Source: Streptococcaceae bacterium (GTDB lineage Bacteria > Bacillota > Bacilli > Lactobacillales > Streptococcaceae). From it: a stretch of 64,000 bases of DNA. The notes below the pieces were generated by a model. The model was given only the letters and a program-made list of their open reading frames with translations. It was not told the DNA's origin and ran no database searches. A program made the translations under genes and the position numbers. This document shows, piece after piece, positions 62,548 through 64,000 of the stretch (position 1 is the first letter of the stretch; each line of letters opens with the position of its first letter). Where the stretch lies: assembly GCA_031253335.1 (NCBI GenBank), contig JAIRWF010000035.1, positions 1 to 64,000 on the forward strand. Reading direction: 5' to 3'.

Positions 62548-63072
62548 GCAGTGTCATCAGTTTTCTATAAGCCAAGTTATGTCCGAAAAGTTGCCTTTTC
62601 TGTCTGTTCATCTGTCTATAACAAGATGCTAAGGCAAATGCATTTCGCTTTGATAGTAGCGAAATCAGGCATTTATTTACTTTAACGAAGTTAAAGTGCC
62701 TGATTGAGTAGCAACTCAAAACGAGTTTGCCCTGCTCAATTTCATTTGCATTAACATCTTCTTATCTCCGAAGTGCCTTCATTTCAGCCTTCGTAAGTGC
62801 CCCGACCGTAGTTTGGGTTGCTCGCTTGAGGGGTTTAGCACGTTCCACTCTCGTCGTTTCCCACGAGACTCGTCTCTATGCCACTTTCAAGGGACTTTCA
62901 GCAATGGCGCAAGCGCTTTAGCCGATTTTCCTGCCGTCAGGTATGACTTACCTGCGCCGCGTTATTTTTTCCGCGACCACAATCACTCCATGCGACTATT
63001 TCAAGTACTTCTCAGCATGGGCGAGCCTGGACTTTCCTCACGGCCTAAACCGTGCGAACAGCCGAAAACTGT
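62548..63072 (-). ncRNA. rnpB: RNase P RNA, bacterial type B
   Basis: Minus strand contains cggccgtGAGGAAAGUCCaggcucgc, gacggcaggaaaa, UUGAAAGUGGCAUAGAGACGAGUCUCGUGGGAAACGACGAGAGUGGAACGUGCUAAACCCCUCAAGCGAGCAACCCAAAC and the 3' acuuggcuuauagaa; terminator ccggcgaaagccggttttt. Exact ends approximate. Confidence 0.92.
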
Positions 63073-63074
63073 TT

Positions 63075-63473
63075 TTAGCTATTGGCGTTGTATTGACTGT
63101 CTGCGCCAAAGACAGCACGTTCCAACCGATTGATTCGCTTAATAAGTTCGTAATTGGAAGGTTCTTTAACCTGTGGCGCAGTGCCTGTTGCGTTATTAGA
63201 AAGCATGGAAGTTGTACCACTATTTGCAATAAAGGCATCTAAGCGTTGTGTCTGATCCAGGTCGTTAGATCCTCCACCACGCTCTAGTTCTGCAACACGG
63301 TTTTTGAGGAATTCATTTTCCTCTTGGAGTTTTAAAATCTCTGAGGCATAGGTTTCATAGTCCACGATGACATTATCAAGCATCTCATCCACTTGATCTT
63401 TGTCGTAGCCTCGCATCTTCGTCTCAAAATCTGTCTCGTAAATGTCACGTGGGGTGTACTTGTAGTTAGCCAT
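63075..63473 (-). CDS. gpsB: Cell division protein GpsB (DivIVA family)
   Basis: YTPRDIYETDFETKMRGYDKDQVDEMLDNVIVDYETYASEILKLQEENEFLKNRVAEL. Confidence 0.96.
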   Translation of the reverse strand: MANYKYTPRDIYETDFETKMRGYDKDQVDEMLDNVIVDYETYASEILKLQEENEFLKNRVAELERGGGSNDLDQTQRLDAFIANSGTTSMLSNNATGTAPQVKEPSNYELIKRINRLERAVFGADSQYNANS

Positions 63474-63601
63474 GACGCCTCTCTCCTTATGATTGTCAAT
63501 CCAATTGCTAGATGTAGGCTTTTAGTGTAACACAAAAAAATTTAAATTTCAAGTCAGAAATTAGTTTTTGCACTTTTTAATATTTATTATCCACATTTTA
63601 T

Positions 63602-64000
63602 TCACATTCCTGTGGAAAGTTTAATGATTGCCAAATCAAAAAGATACGCTTTATCTGCGGCGGAGGTCTTAATGGCGAAATCAAGTGCAATGAGCTGCTT
63701 AAGTGCGTTTTGAAGATAATGTTTTGAAAGTTTCCGAACACTCCCGCGTGCTAATTTTACGCGGTAGGGATGAATTTTGAGGAAATCTGTCATCTGAGAT
63801 TCGCTCTGGCCTTTCTCTGAAAGGAGTTTCACCTGAAAATAAAGTCGAAAAGTACTTGTGAGGATGCCTAATATTTTGATGATATCTTCTCCTTGAGTCG
63901 TGAGATCCTGTACGAGTTCACGCGCTTTTTGCGTATTTCCAGTAAAAACAAATTCAGAAAGATCAAAAATTTTATCTGAAAGAGACTTGGGGACAACTTT
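63602..64000 (-). CDS. holA: DNA polymerase III delta subunit, C-terminal part (starts beyond the window)
   Basis: Open frame to the window edge: KVVPKSLSDKIFDLSEFVFTGNTQKARELVQDL...QVKLLSEKGQSESQMTDFLKIHPYRVKLA...FDLAIIKLSTGM*. Confidence 0.75.
   Translation of the reverse strand, partial: KVVPKSLSDKIFDLSEFVFTGNTQKARELVQDLTTQGEDIIKILGILTSTFRLYFQVKLLSEKGQSESQMTDFLKIHPYRVKLARGSVRKLSKHYLQNALKQLIALDFAIKTSAADKAYLFDLAIIKLSTGM

Noticed and set aside
62727-63242. Plus-strand ORFs across the region downstream of gpsB
   Set aside because: They overlap rnpB, whose conserved type B sequence blocks are clear on the minus strand.

Overview
This 64 kb window looks like a Streptococcaceae chromosome segment, probably Lactococcus-like. 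That is inferred from gene content and order only; no search was run. Most genes are on the minus strand. From left to right it contains:
- a serine-rich-repeat adhesin (truncated at the left edge), a TetR regulator, a GIY-YIG protein and pyrE
- an LPXTG surface protein and a type I pullulanase
- a long pyrimidine operon with a PyrR-type leader: pyrB-pyrC-carA-carB-rluE-like-comEB-pyrK-vanZ-like-pyrD-GNAT-pyrF
- a VIT-family protein and nrdD with NrdR boxes
- a P-type ATPase behind a yybP-ykoY (Mn2+) riboswitch
- dgkA, a PvaA-like protein, rsuA and yqeG-yqeH-yhbY-nadD-yqeK
- queT behind a preQ1-II-like leader, then birA, an AI-2E-family protein, rlmD-like and rplS
- a two-component pair, an aminotransferase and a RelA-type synthetase with a long disordered tail
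- a MacB/FtsX ABC system, an LPXTG leucine-rich-repeat protein, MATE, sepM-coaD-rsmD, MFS, pepT, NlpC/P60, fhs, mapZ, an rlmL-like gene, rnpB, gpsB and the end of holA.
The least ordinary signals are: (1) a palindrome, consensus YGTCARATYTGACR (core TGTCAAATTTGACA), present about 20 times in coding and intergenic DNA; (2) a family of three intergenic elements with shared ends and compensatory base changes in their stems; (3) a 117-bp repeat of the start of a receiver-only response regulator gene; (4) a preQ1-II-like leader with a large extra domain; (5) a 16-T tract inside the likely pullulanase promoter; (6) an enlarged P19-like arm in RNase P RNA. All coordinates were read by eye and no statistics or searches were computed.
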